This document shows, in pieces, positions 12,661 through 25,111 of a DNA stretch of 64,000 nt (the stretch's first letter is position 1; the number at the start of each line of letters is the position of its first letter). The notes under the pieces were generated by a model. It searched no databases. It saw only the letters and a list, made by a program, of their open reading frames with translations, and was not told the DNA's origin. Position numbers and translations under genes: made by a program. The DNA comes from Mauremys mutica (Eukaryota > Chordata > Testudines > Geoemydidae): NCBI RefSeq assembly GCF_020497125.1, contig NC_059082.1, forward strand, positions 30,092,965 to 30,156,964, written 5' to 3'.

Positions 12661-14640
12661 ATTTACTTCTAAGATGTAAGCCAGGCTATATGTCTCTGCC
12701 TAAGAGTCACTCTCTTGCTGTAGCACTGCACACTTTCAAAAAAAACCACTTTGAAATTTCCTGCTAGTTGCCCTCTGTTTGGGGCACCACCTTACACAGA
12801 GTCAGGCTGCAGTCATGCTTCTTTGAAAGAAGGAGATACACAGATGCCTCTCATGCTACTCAATGTATTTAATCAGGAAGCTGGACATACCTCCATTAAT
12901 TTTAGGCTGGATCAAAGGATTTTCAATACCCATAAATTCCAAATTTCTTTTTGAGCTGCAAGGCCTCAGATTTTTTTTTTAAATGGGTTTCCCATGACAG
13001 ATCTATTCATAGTCATTGCAACACCTGCCCAATGGGACGCTTAAGTTACCAGCTGCCTGGGGTTTGGCTTTCCATGGCATCAGGCAGAGCTAGTGTTGTG
13101 GTTGAGAGACAGTTACAGCTCATTGCTCTTACTGTAAATCTCAGTTAGGAGAACAGGGGAGGTGGGGATGCAATCTCACAACAGAAGTCTGACTCTAGCC
13201 TGGCTCTAGCACAAGACATGGAGGCAGCAGATTAAGAAGCGCTGCTGAAGTGACCTTGCTTTTATTATTATATTATTCTTTTAACTAATGACTTGCCATG
13301 TCTTTAACCAGACACTAGATTGGCATCAACTTTGGGAGTATCAATCAGAACAGGTTTCTTGCAAATGGATTAACCCTCCTTGTCCCCCACTTCATCCCAC
13401 ACTTCCTTTTAGAGAAGGCCTATATGAAGGAATACAGGTCCACACAATACTCCTGAGAATGCTTTCAAATTACTCTTCCTCAAAACACTGATTCTGAGGT
13501 TCTTCCTTGGTGAGTTCTAACCCCACGCCTGTGTTATAGAAATAAGTGGAACACTAGAAATGTTCACCCTTGAGATGATCCCTAGGTAGGCTCCTTAAAC
13601 TTTATAGGTGATCCATAAGCGTGTTTGATTAAGGGGTGCAGGGAAGCCTTCACATGTGGCAGCTATTTTGAATCACTGAATCCCAAAGTGAGTGAAGCAG
13701 GGTTACATAAAGGTTGATTCACACTTTGTTAAAGGGTATGGAGAAATAGTCAGAAATAAGCAGTGAGCCAAGAGGCTCCTTATCATCTGCTCATTCCTCC
13801 ATGTCTGGGACATTTTCCTCTCATCCACACAGCTAGTTCTGGAAGAAAGGGGTAGAAAAAATGGTGTGGCAATGGCCAACCTGCAGCATGAGCAAGGTCC
13901 CATTAGTCAAGCAGGTGTGGTAATAGCCGACCTATGATGTTTAGCAAAATTCCAATTAGCCCAGGCATTTCTGTCAAATTTTCTATCCCTTTGGTTGTCC
14001 ATGAAGTGCTCCTGCCAGAGAGACCTGTGCAAACATGTTGTGCTGGAACCTGCTGTCTCAAGAAGGAGGTGTTTGCCGCAGAGCCCCAAGGCTAAGTAAC
14101 AACCCAGTAATGCTTAGAATTTAATAAACCAACTAAATCCATTCTGGTTGTTTTGTTCTCTTGTTGCTCTGAGCAGAACCTCTGGTAAAGCCTTCCTGTA
14201 GCCACTGGGGTCAATTTACACTGGCTGGATTTCAGGGATGTGATCACTCCCAGCCTGCCTTGACTGGAGGCAGAAATCAGACCTGTTAAAGAGCTGCAAG
14301 GAATAAGAACCACTGTAAGGGATCTACAGAACTTCCCTATGGTATCATGTGTCCACAAGATGTTGCTAATACAACTGCTCCATAAAATGCAACAAGGAGA
14401 TCCAAAGTTTGCCACCTCATCATATACTGCGTACAGTTGCTAAGCATTTGCTTCTAGATTTAGAGGGTTGTATTTTTTTAAACCACACATACTTGAACTT
14501 GCAGGCCAAAAATAGCTTTAATCTTGACATATTATGTTAGGATAAAAGACAGACTTTAGAGGGGCTATTGCAGTGTCTCAGAAATGCATACAGAAGGCTA
14601 GTGCAGTGTACTTATAGCCATGATGGTCCCAAGATATCAG
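12660..14640. other. No gene recognised
   Basis: Mixed-composition sequence with scattered short frames and no splice-flanked coding block. 12.66-13.15 kb may still be part of the DIRS-like relic. A 107-residue minus frame at 14415-14092 has no family hallmarks. Confidence 0.45.
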
Positions 14641-16110
14641 AGAGACAAGGTAATATCTTGTATTTGTAACCCTTCTGCCGGGCCGAAACGATAGCAGCAA
14701 GGGCCGGGTTCAATACATAGGGGTCCCTTCCCCACAACATAATGCAAAACCAGCTCGAGCCCCCACCCAGTGACCTGGGAAAATCTTACACACACCCCTG
14801 GGCGCCTCGAGGAGGCAATACTTCCCCTCTCGCAAGCACAGACTCTTGGTGTAGCAGAAAAGGTTTAATTACATGAGATAAACAACAAGCATTAAACTGG
14901 GAAAATACCTCAACTACAGTTCATAGGTCAAACCGTGAGCAAAGACCCACCCTAGCAAATTGGGCCGTGTCCTTCTCTCGGGGCCCTTGAGTCCAGCAAC
15001 CCCCAAATCACCCACAGTCCCAAAAGTCCCACAATCCAAAAGTCTCTGTCCCGGGTCAGTGCAGCCCCAGAGTTCAAGAGTCTCTCTGCAGAGGTCCCCC
15101 TCCCCAGCCTGGGTAGAAAGGGGCACCTTACGTGGGTTCGGGGCCAACTGCCCTGCCTCTGCATGGGGTTCTGCTTCCACTAGTCGTCCCCGCAAATAGC
15201 TCAGCTCCGCTTGCTCTGTGGGCTGCTTCGCTCTGCCAGCTGCTCTGGTCCACCAGCTGTCCTGTGAGCCACTCCAGCCATCCTCACGAGCTGCTTGGCT
15301 CCACTCACCCAGTGGCTGCACAAACTGCTCTACTCCGCTCTGCCAGCTGCTCTGTTCCACGGTATTGCTTCAGGCTCCCCCACTCATAAGCACAGTACTC
15401 AGTGCTCTCAGCTCAGCAAGTCCAGCTCTTCAGTGATTTCAGCTCTTAGTGATTCCAGCTCATAGTAGGGGAGCCCCAGTGCCAGTGAGTTCAGCTCAGT
15501 AACCTGTATCTAGATTCTTAAGGGAATCAAAAATTAACTCTGACATTCCACAGTGGCGAGAGGCACAGGTGGAACTGGTGCTTCTGGCTCACACAAGAAG
15601 CCTGCACCACCCAGTACAGACATCTGTCCCCAGCCTCTCTCCTTTCAATGGGTTTTGGAACCCATGTGCCCCATCTAGCAAGCGCTATCCAGCTGACAAT
15701 GAAACCCCCCATCACAAGACAATTTTGTAGTTCCCCATTTACCCAATCAGGGTGACAACATTTCATTCCTCCTGTCCCAATAACAACGAAATTGGGGCTC
15801 CCACAGCTGTGAAAATAACCATCCCATGCTGCTTTGCGGTATGCTAAGTGGGGTGGGAGTGCCCATGCAAATAACCGAAATACCAATGCAACACTTTAAA
15901 CTTCTTTCCGCACTCCCCATAATTTACCACCAGATGTCAGGGTGGGGCTCATCCTGACTCTGCTTACTTATTGGACCAACTTCTGTTGGAGAGAAAGAGA
16001 TAAGTTTTCAAGCCACACAGGCCTGAAGAAGAGCTGTGAGTGATTCAAAAGCTTTTCTCTCTCAGAGAAATTGGTCCAATATAAGATATTACCTCACGCA
16101 CTTTGTTTCT
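14630..16110 (+). repeat. PLE-type fold-back repeat split by an LTR
   Basis: Left flank 'gagacaaggtaatatcttgt' (14641-14660) and right part 'ataagatattacctcacgca' (16081-16100) are inverted relative to each other. Between them, after the LTR, come 'ttggaccaacttctgttgga' and 'agaaattggtccaatataag'. The element is a short palindromic repeat common in turtles. A hammerhead-like core lies at 16023-16052 (CTGAAGA ... CAAAAGC). Confidence 0.6.
14665..15968 (-). mobile_element. Solo ERV LTR, 1304 bp (family A, minus)
   Basis: Starts TGTAACCCTTCTGCC and ends GCTTACT. Target duplication TATT at 14661-14664 and 15969-15972. It is the reverse complement relative of the LTR at 51842-53116, sharing 'taagcagagtcagga', 'ccctgacatctggt' and the 'ggcagaagggttaca' end. 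No internal viral genes. Several long frames inside it are chance products of its GC content. Confidence 0.85.
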
Positions 16111-16387
16111 GTATAGAAGGCTAAGTTTATTACTGTGTATGCACTGACACGTCTGTAGCTGAGTACCAATCGATGTACAACACATTTATGCAGGACAAGA
16201 AACCTTGTACTCTTTACTGACATAGTAGACTTGGAATCTGGGACAACATGCAGGGATGAAAAACAGTTCTAGGAGTTTTTGAGATCAAGGCTAAAGAATC
16301 AGATCAGTACTGGATGGCCGGAATTTGGCCTGATTGTGAGATCCTTGGGCAAAAAGACATTATACGGTTGTCAAATTATGTTCAGCC

Positions 16388-16427
<40 letters not shown>
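16388..16427. repeat. (TA)n(CA)n microsatellite
   Basis: About 8 TA units followed directly by about 12 CA units. Confidence 0.95.
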
Positions 16428-17069
16428 GAGACTCCATGTTGTGCATTGTGTTGGGCACAAACTTAAGCTGGAGTTTGGATTTCAAACAAGAAAAGGATTA
16501 AACAAAATGTATTTTGAAAGACATCTCTGAATTTTACTATTCAAATCCCCAAGAGGCAACTTTAAGCTCTTGATGACACCTTTGAGGCTAGAGGTTTATT
16601 TGCAGGGTATCTACCGTGTATACTGAGCAGCAAGTCAGGCCAGCGCACCAAAGTCAGTGATCAAAGATCATCTTTTAGCTGTCACCCACACAAACAAAAG
16701 CAGAAGAAGCAGAAAGCAGATAAATGCTTTTTACACAATCCAAGCAGCAACAATATCTCATTTTAATTTACTTGAAAGAATGGGACCAAACCATCCCTGC
16801 CACCCACCCTAAAAAAAAAAAAAATGTTTTCTTGGACAACCTAATTTGAAGTCTTAAATGCCACTGAACAAGGGATCAGCATTTCTCCCCCTCCCTGCCT
16901 CAACCAATTCCATTGTAGCCTATAACCCTCTGTTTCCCTAAATACTCCTTTGCCATTTCAATTGGACACAGTGTTGTTATTTTTCCTCACTTCATGCCCT
17001 AAAACCTGTTCTATAAGGCTACTGTGAGCCGCAGCTGCTTTGTTTCAGAGCAGAGGTGACTGCATTTCA

Positions 17070-17368
17070 GGGTACGTCTATACTTACCTGCCGGGTCGAC
17101 GCGTAGCGTTCGACTTCTCGGAGTTCGAACTATCGCGTCTAATTTAGATGCGATAGTTCGAACTCCGAACGCGCTCCCGTCGACTCCGGAACTCCACCAC
17201 CGCGAACGGCAGTGGCAGAGTCGACGGGGGAGCCGCGGACTTCGATCCCGCAGCGTCTGGACGGATGAGTACTTCGAACTAAGGTAGTTCGAGTTCAGCT
17301 ACGCTATTCGCGTAGCTGAACTTGCGTACCTTAGTTCAAACCCCGCCCCCCTTAGTGTAGACCAGGCC
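17070..17368. mobile_element. Harbinger-type MITE, 299 bp, strongly hairpin-forming
   Basis: Ends GGGTACGTCTATACT / AGTGTAGACCAGGCC, with a 3-bp target duplication TCA at 17067-17069 and 17369-17371. Internally a near-perfect hairpin (17119-17167, arms cggagttcgaactatcgc / gcgatagttcgaactccg) and a second one (about 17290-17330, ttcagctacg/cgtagctgaa). CpG-rich. Same family as 50693-50959; ends resemble those of the autonomous Harbinger at 25893-30413. Confidence 0.8.
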
Positions 17369-17460
17369 TCAGTGTTAGTCAGTGAGCACAACATTTCCTT
17401 TGGCCACCTTACAAGTGTGCTGCGGGACACACCTAGTGGGGCCAAAGGAACAGTCTGTAA

Positions 17461-17844
17461 CAGTCGTCCCCAAACTTTTTACCTCATGCCCCCCCTTACG
17501 CCTGTCCATGCCCAAACCAGGGCTGGCAGCAGGGGAGATGTGGACAGCAGTAAGGGGGCCAAGGCAGGGGCCACAGCTGGGGGTGTGAGGCCAGGAGCGG
17601 AGCTGGGTGGCAATCCCTCCCCACCCCCTGTGGGGGCTGGCCCAGGTCCCAGCTGCACCTAACCCTTTAGGACTGTCCTGGAGGCTCCAGGAATTAGAGA
17701 TTAATCTTTAATTAAATATTTTGTCATGTGATGAAACCTCCAGGAATATGTCCAACCAAAATTGGCAACTCTAGCTGCACCCACCCTGAACGTTCCTCTG
17801 TGCTCCCCCCAGGGGGGGTGCACCCCACAGTCTGGGGACCTCTG
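17461..17844. mobile_element. hAT-type non-autonomous element
   Basis: Ends CAGTCGTCCCCAAAC and GTCTGGGGACCTCTG are imperfect inverted repeats of the CAG...CTG hAT type. The flanking octamers gtctgtaa / ctttataa match at 5 of 8, a decayed target duplication. It contains a second repeat fragment, 'ggaattagagattaatcttt' and 'aaacctccaggaatatgtcc', ending near 'aaaattggcaactct'. Confidence 0.55.
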
Positions 17845-18913
17845 CTTTATAAGGAGGCAAGACTCTCACTGAAGTTACTTCAAAAATACCATACGACTGG
17901 ATCTGGCAAGACCCATCTTCCTATGTGTGGAATTCCATGAAGGAAAGGTTTGCAGCGCCAGACCCCTATTCTGTAGTGACTGCAAGATCCTTGGGCAAAA
18001 AGGCATCATAAGAGGACAAAGTAGCATTTTATTAGACGCAATTGCTCACGTAGAAAAGTCTCAATCAAAACTTTAATACACAACATCCAAAATAGATTAT
18101 GGGAATCTGTAAAGATGAGGGGGAGATTTTCAAAGGCATGATGTGCAGTTAGGCACCTAACTCTCACTGAAAGTCAATGGCAGATGCACAATCAACTGCC
18201 CTGTGCCTTTGAGCATCTCCCACAATACAATATCAGACACCAGAGAGAGTCCATTAAGTTAAATAAATACAATGGAAAAAACATGCCAATGAGCACTGAC
18301 TTTTGTTAAAGTTGAGACAAGCTATTAACGTACAGGTGATAAAACCTTATCTGGGTACCTGGATGGCTCGCAATCACTTAACTATCCAAGGTGTTAGTAA
18401 TAACCTTCTAGACAAAAATTACCCTCAAATAGTTGCCAACTGCTCAAAGATGAGTACCCCGGTACAATTCTCCAGATAAAATGGCAGGGCTGGGGTGCAT
18501 TCTGGTGGACGTCAGAGTATTTTCACAAGTGTTGGTGTTTGGCTAACCATCCAGAAATTTATCTAGATAAACGTTCAGAAGAATGTTATCTGGATATACT
18601 GAGACACACAGACAAGGCTACCTGAACCCTATTTTCAAACTCCCCTCTCCATCTTCACACTTGTCCTTAAGGGAAAGTCCTCAGAGGCTGTCAGAAGAAG
18701 CTGAATAGTAGAGGGTACACACAAATTCTTCATGTCCTGGAGAATAAGACTGCCGCATACATTCTATTTTGGTTCTTCAACCAAAAGAAAAGTATTTTTG
18801 GTCAATAAATATTTTTGAATAATAAAGATAATTGTTGAAACTTGACACAGAGCAGAGTAATATGATTTTTTTAAACATAAAAACATAACCTAAACAGGAT
18901 TTGAACTCTGTAC

Positions 18914-19093
18914 CTGAAATATAGGATCAATTGTACCTGCAATAAGATTTTTGCTTATTTTTGCTGAAGTATCACTGAGGATCACAAGAATATTATTAAT
19001 GCAAGAGCTACACATTTCAAACAAAAGTCTCAATCCTACAAGCTGGTGAAGGTGGACCAGAGTGCAACACAGATCAGATATCATGATGAGGAC
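18914..19093 (-). CDS. Candidate internal coding exon, unidentified
   Basis: A 180-base frame on the minus strand lies between ctctcag|GTC (19093) and TTTCAG|GTACAG (18914). It encodes 60 residues including LCCTLVHLHQLVGLRLLFEM and NNILVILSDTSAKISKNLIA, leucine- and cysteine-rich and helical like HEAT/armadillo proteins. An alternative donor lies at 18937/18936. The frame extends a little past both sites, the pyrimidine tract is weak, and I cannot match it to a known protein. It could be chance. Confidence 0.25.
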
Positions 19094-19099
19094 CTGAGA

Positions 19100-22000
19100 G
19101 TCCCCCCAGTTCATGCATTTTCATGTTAATTAATTAAATTTATTATAGATTTCATTTTTCTTCAGCTAAAGATGGAAGAGGAGGAAGGAAAACTTTCCTA
19201 TTTTGAGCTATAAATGCCTCCAAAAGTCGGGCAATTTATCTACCTACTATGTCATTTGTCTCTCTTGATCCCTGAATAATTTTTTAATGTATTTTAAGCA
19301 AGTCTCTATATATAAGAAAGGAAAAGGATGAAAGGATTACAGGAAAAAATAAGTGTTACAAAAATAAAGAAACTTAGTAATGTTGGTGTCTCCTGCCTTG
19401 TAGCATAAACTGTTGGTAGCTGAAAGTTAAGTGCTTGAAGCCTATTAGAACTAACTCTTTTGAGAACCACAGCTTGGGCATGAACTTTGAGACCATCCCA
19501 CTAGGTTTCTTTAAGGAAAAAAACAAAGCTTAATGTTGCACGTTTCTCCACATAAGCTATAGTACATATCATGCAGAAACAATCTATCCTTTCACTAGGT
19601 TGGCGAAGTTGCCTTTGCTGATGGGAGGATGAGGGGTGGAGGGGAGAAAATCAGAAGCAGTGAGAAACATTCTCGGATATACTATTTGGGCAGGTTTAAC
19701 CAAAGCTATATTCCCTGCCGTGAAAAGCGAAAGCCCTTTCTCTGCACATGCCCAGCCCCTCATCAAGCACAGTGGGTGAAAGTCTGTGACATCTGTGCTC
19801 CACCTCCAACAGAGGCAGAATGATACAGGAAGGCAAATCCTGGCATATTTTTACTGTGTTTTCCATCTCCAAACAAGTTTGTTTCCCCAAAACTGAGCTC
19901 AGTTTTGAAGAGTTCCCATCACAGATCTCATTTAACTCCTCTCATCTAGAGCATCCATCCTACACCAATGGCAGCAATGGTGTTTTCTAAACATTTTAAT
20001 ATTACTTTAAAAAGGTAAGCAGCAGCAAATGGGGAAGGGGAAAAGGTTATGATTAATTTGGTTTGCCTCTTTTTTACATGAATGAGGTTGCTTCTAGTCA
20101 GCAACATTAGTTTAAAAACAGACTGAAGAGGGGCTAATATACTAGAAAATGCAAGTTTAAGTCTCAAGGAGCCAGAGCCTACAAAGAGCAGGTCTGCAAG
20201 AAAGAAACACATACATAGAGACCAGCAGATGTACTAACACAAAGAGTGTCAGGACAGCTGCTTTTCCCACCTATCCATAGTAATACGATGAAGTTAAACA
20301 CAGTAGAAGGAATAGGAGAAAAAAAAACTTATGTAATTCTCTGCATCTTCCTAAGAAAGGTCTGTACAACTCAGACATATTGAGAAGTGTCAGTTTCAGA
20401 GTTTTCAATTTTAACCCCAGCCAGTAAGACAACTCATTTCCAAAACATAGCTTCTCAGTACGGTCGACTAAAATCAGAAAAATCAAGATGTAGACAAGTA
20501 TCTGCACATATCATAGCCATAACTCCTGGATGGCTTACAGTCTCGCATGGGAAACTACAAGAATATTAAACTATTTACAAAAAATCCTTTACTATTTTAT
20601 CACTATATGCCATAATATACTGCACACTACAGATATCCAAGTTAAATTAAGATGCCCTGTAGCTGTTATCTTCTTTTATCTATAGTTCCACTGGCTTGCA
20701 GAACTAATAAGATTTGTTGAGCAATAGACTCAGTAAATGCCTAAAATACCCCTCCTGCAAAACCACCACCATTTCTGTGATATTCTGTGGATCTCTTGAC
20801 AGGCTAGGATGATTGAAAATCATCACTTAAATTACTATGGCCTGTTTGCAAAGCTAAGATGGTTGGTCTTTTTAAACCATCTAAAGGCAGAGTAGAAAGC
20901 AACTATAAAGTATAACTATATAAAGATTATATTACATAGAAATAAGAAAAAGAAAACCTTACTGAATTCTCCTTTTATGCCCTTGCTCATATATATCCAC
21001 CAACAGAAGGGTACAGAGAAAACTAACTTTGTAAATCAAAAAGTACAGATTGCCAATTGTTAAGGCAAAGCATGCCAATTCTTCCCTATTGAACATACAG
21101 CCTCATACACACAGGACCCCCTCTTCCCCTCTAGCAATACCAAAAAAACCATCATCTGATCATAGTAAAGCTGGTAAAGGGGATGGGGGGGAAATTATGT
21201 TATAATTTATTACACTGTTTACTCTAAGAAAAATGAAGTGGAGAATTTTTAATTGAGTAGTTTTTCCCTCCAGACCTCATTATGAAGGAGAAGGGGGGGG
21301 GGGGGAGTTGATCAAAAGCTCTAATTCAGTTGCTACGCTGGAGGCATGATAAACCAGAAACAAATATAAATTCTAAGAAGTGTGCATTACATGAAGACTT
21401 CTCTTCTGTGTTTTTTGATCTTAAGACAAATTAACTCTGAATTCTCCAGCACTGTAGATGAGCAATGTGTGGAGATATACATACATACACACACACACAC
21501 ACACTTCAAAGCGAGGTACTGACAATTAAAATATACGTACACACACTATATAAACATTCCACATCTACATATACACACATTCCAGACAACATATTAGATA
21601 ATGAGGTAATAACAAAAATTGTAAAAGTCACACTCTAAAATATTGCATATATAAATTAGTAGGAGAGGGATAGAAGCACAAAATTTAAAAAAAAAACAGA
21701 ATACAGCATTGACTGCAGTCAGAGAAAAAGGTGATTCCAGCAGCAGCAACTTTCTGGATAGAAACACTTCCCATTTCCAGTTCTCATCTGACTGAAATGA
21801 GGCAGCTGCATTAAAGCTTCCCTGCCACCACTATGTTACCACAATAGAAAGAAAGAAAAGCTCTTCTGTACCAGGCAGAGAACATCTTCTGAATCCATCC
21901 CTGCACCAGACACAGCTATATAAATACCATCAATACCATCACCTTTCAAGACAATAGCAACAGATCGACCAAGCAATGCCCTCTCTCATCAGCTGCTACA

Positions 22001-22300
22001 CATTAAATAAACTATCATATTAGTAAAATTACACTCTTCCTGCTGGAGTCTCTTTCCAATCTGGCTTCTCTTTGCACTGCTGGCAGGGTTGGTTTCCTCC
22101 CCCGCAACAGCGAGAGAATGGGGATGAGATTTGGTGGCAGCAAAATCCTCGCTCTGCAAGGGTTGCACTGCAGGCAGTTCTCCGCCCCACGGACCCCTTT
22201 CAAGGAGCTTAATTTCCCCCCACTAGCTGGAGCTAAAATGTGGTTGGTCAATTGGTTTAGGGGGAGGGAGAGACTACATGCAATATCCTGTTATTAGCAT
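19100..22300. other. No gene recognised; simple repeats
   Basis: AT-rich. Holds a 13-base G run at 21293-21305 and a TACA/CA microsatellite at 21476-21504. Frames at 19.6-20.5 kb show no domain. Confidence 0.5.
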
Positions 22301-22312
22301 CCCACCAGGACA

Positions 22313-22645
22313 AGGAGCTCGAGGTAGGAAAATGGGACTTGCATGCAGCATCTGCCCCCCTCCCCCTTCAGCACACACTGCAAGGAGCTCAGGGTAGGGG
22401 AGTGGGACTTGCATCCAGCATCTGTCCCCTTCCTCTAGACACACACTGCAAGGAGCTCAGTCAGGGTAGAGGAGTGGGATTTGAATGCAGTATCTGCCAC
22501 ACAAACAGAATGGGACTTGCATGCAGCGTCTGGTCCCCTCCCCCCACACAGACATACAAACTGCAAGGAGCTTGGGGTAGGAGAGTGGGACTTGCATGCA
22601 GCATCTAACCCCCTCCCCCCCCCCCCCACACACACACTGCAAGGC
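22313..22645. repeat. Minisatellite, 70-110 bp period, about 4 copies
   Basis: Units start 'caaggagctc' and contain 'gtgggacttgcatgcagcat', then a C-rich tract and 'cacacactg'. Copies begin near 22313, 22380, 22449 and 22562; the third is enlarged by an internal partial duplication. The array ends in a C run and abuts the CpG-rich segment at 22.7-23.1 kb. Periodic frames within it are artefacts. Confidence 0.8.
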
Positions 22646-22890
22646 ATTCAAGCGGCTTCCACACACTATTTCCCTGCCAGCACTGCAGCATCCTACTCCC
22701 CGCTCCTGAGGGAGCTCCCAGCGGGGGAGGTGTCTACAGCGGCTCCCTCCTCCCCCCCGCGCCTGGGGCACAAAGGCTCCCACTCGGCCGGCCCCTTTCT
22801 CTGCTGACCCCTCTGGGAGCAAAGCCCCAGCAAGCGCCAGGGCAGGGCTGGCTGGCTGCCGGGGTTTAACCTCCTCACCCCCCCCCTTAC

Positions 22891-23110
22891 CTGGGCTGGG
22901 ACTATGCCGCCCCTTCGCCGCCACTCCTGCTCCTCACAGACCGACCGGGACCAGCCGCACCAGCTCTTTTGTGTGACTGCTTCAGAGCAGAGCCACACAC
23001 GGAGACTACTAATGAACCCAGGAAGCTGAATAGCAACAGATACCGCCTCCTCCCCAGCCGCCCCAGACTCTGCATGGCGCATAACCAAAGCTTCCAGGCG
23101 TTTGAGGAAG
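22891..23110 (-). promoter_or_regulatory. CpG-rich putative first exon and promoter of a minus-strand transcript
   Basis: The minus strand has a CpG-rich segment ending in a textbook donor, CCCAG|GTAAGG (gt at 22890-22889). An ATG at 23075 opens a 57-codon frame, MQSLGRLGRRRYLLLFSFLG and onward, with a basic N-terminus and one hydrophobic segment like a signal anchor. It hits TAG at 22904-22902 before the donor. A longer overlapping frame (MRHAESGAAG...) is open through the donor in phase 0. Either this is a 5' UTR exon carrying an upstream ORF, or one of these is the true start. Gene not recognised. Confidence 0.4.
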
Positions 23111-23920
23111 GGAAGCCCAGTCCGCCTTTGGGGTCTGAGAGGCGTCAGCAAGCTGCCCCCCCCCCCACTCATTAACATGATTACCCTCTCCCCTATTCCC
23201 TGGCCCTCCCACAGTCAGCAGCAGAGAAAGAATCAGGGCAAACAGGACTTTCCTAATATGACCTTCCCCAGGTTCTCTATGATATTAACTGGAGATGGCC
23301 TCAAGCCCCAAAAATCAGATCTGGGTCAGAGTTCAGATTATTACCCTTCCTTCTCCTTTCCCAGTAAAGTTTGGGAGTGTTTGATTGTGGGGTTTTGGTA
23401 CAGATGCACCTCTACTATAAAGATATCCCATCTCTAGCTGAGCAAAACAAAATACCTTTTTTTTATATTTCATTTGACGTACTGTACAGGTACTCTCTAT
23501 TGCCAATGGATACGGTTGCTGAAGTATTTGCTCTGTATACAGAGCAAATAGCTAGAAAATGGGTGAAAAGAATCAATTGGATAATTTGCTTTAAAATATT
23601 GGGAAGTTAGATACATTATTCAACAAATTTTGGATTAGCTGGAATCCCACACTCCCCTCCTCAGGTCAGGAGGTTCATACCTGCCCACAAATGGTAAAGT
23701 CTGAGAGCTTAACATCAGTTGCCAATACGTTTTCTCTCCACTGTTTCAAAACAAATCAGACATACAATACATTTTTATATTTAAAAAATTCAGACGACCA
23801 CCAATTGGTAAAGCAAGGGATGATCTAAGGCTGGGAGTCAAGTACTGTCCTTTGGGCCATGTTTGGCTCTTTGGGTCCAGGTCTAGGTTCTGCTGTAGCT
23901 CGTTTACAATGGTACGACTT

Positions 23921-25111
23921 TATGGTTGCCAGGTATCCGGTTGAAAAGGGAACCTGACAGTATCCGGTCAGCACTGCTGACTGGACACTAAAAGTCTGGT
24001 TACCAGAGTAACCACAATCAGCCTCCCCGCCGAGAGGGCAGAAAGAGGACAGAGATCCTCAGTGGTATCTACAGGGGGCCTTTCATAGGCCGAGGAGGTG
24101 GCTCTGGTTGAGGAGGGGGCTAGCCCAGGGTTGGGGAAGGGGAGCGCCCCCAGGTTCACAGCGGCACTGCGAGCAGAGCAGGCAAGGGGAGGGCAAGTTT
24201 CCCGAGCATGCCAGAGAGGCCACGAGAAGGAAGGAGGCAGCCCGCTACCCATGGGCGCAGATGTAGGGAGAAGAGCCATTTGGAGAGCACCTCCTGGCCC
24301 TGCTCTGCTCACCCTCTTCTGGTAGCAGAGGGGCCCGGACTCAGCGCACTGTGCCACGTGTGGCCACTTCCCCTGAAGGGCCAGCCCGGGCTGGGCTGCT
24401 AGTCCCGGCTCTGTACACGGCACGATCACCACCCAGGTAGGAGCCCGGCCACCCCCCCGGCAGTGCTCCCTGGGAACTCGGTTGCCTGCTCGCTCCGGAT
24501 GGCAGAAGTTGGCAGGCTCTGGTGCTTTGCAGCTGCAAGAGCCCCTCACTGTCGGGTGCAGAGGAACCAGGAGTGGAGGCTCATTAAATCCCTCAGGAGA
24601 AGTGGGGAGACCCCAGAAACAATATTTCTGTGTAAGTTTTCTGGAGCCAGACAGGGTGAGTGGGTGTGGCTGCTGAGGGAGGGTGGCTACAAACAATGGG
24701 GTGAGTTCCCCAGATGGTCCAGTTTTCAGCCCCTGATTCCAGTTCCACAGATCTGGAAGCGCAGGGGGTGCCTGGATGTGTTTGGGACCGTCCCTTGCCT
24801 TGGTGTTGGAGGCCTGGGAGCTAGGAGTGGAGACTAGTGGTTAGAGCGGGGATGACTGGGAGTCAGCATTTCTGGGTTCCAGTGGCAGATTAGCCCCTAG
24901 GCCAATAAGGCCCATGCCCAGGAGCTCTGACCAATTGGGGCACCCCCATGCCCTGACCCACTCTGACCACCCAGCGCTCCAGCTGGGGAGCGGGGGAAGC
25001 CTCCATGCCCTGACCCTGCTCCCCAGCAGGAGCACCAGGCAGGTGGGGCATAGCTCCCCAGCAGGAGGAGGGGTGTCCAGTTTTCAGAAATTGGAAAATT
25101 GGCAACCCTAT
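23921..25111. mobile_element. GC-rich non-autonomous inverted-repeat element, about 1.2 kb
   Basis: Left end TATGGTTGCCAGGTATCCGG and right end ggaaaattggcaacccta(t) are inverted. The inner text 'cctgacagtatccggtcagc' is typical of an abundant turtle element. Its GC-rich core creates several long chance frames on both strands; no conserved protein is seen. Confidence 0.55.

Noticed and set aside
14914..15436. Several overlapping 70-148 residue frames
   Set aside because: They sit inside a solo LTR and are not conserved in the sister LTR at 51842-53116.
22313..22645. CRISPR-like array
   Set aside because: Units are contiguous and degenerate, with no unique spacers, in a vertebrate genome. 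It is a minisatellite.
22457..22924. 155-residue minus frame
   Set aside because: Runs through the minisatellite and C-rich tracts; periodic, biased composition.
23968..24696. 242-residue minus frame in GC-rich DNA
   Set aside because: It lies inside the repetitive inverted-repeat element 23921-25111, has Pro/Ala/Gly/Arg-rich composition and no domain. A chance frame.
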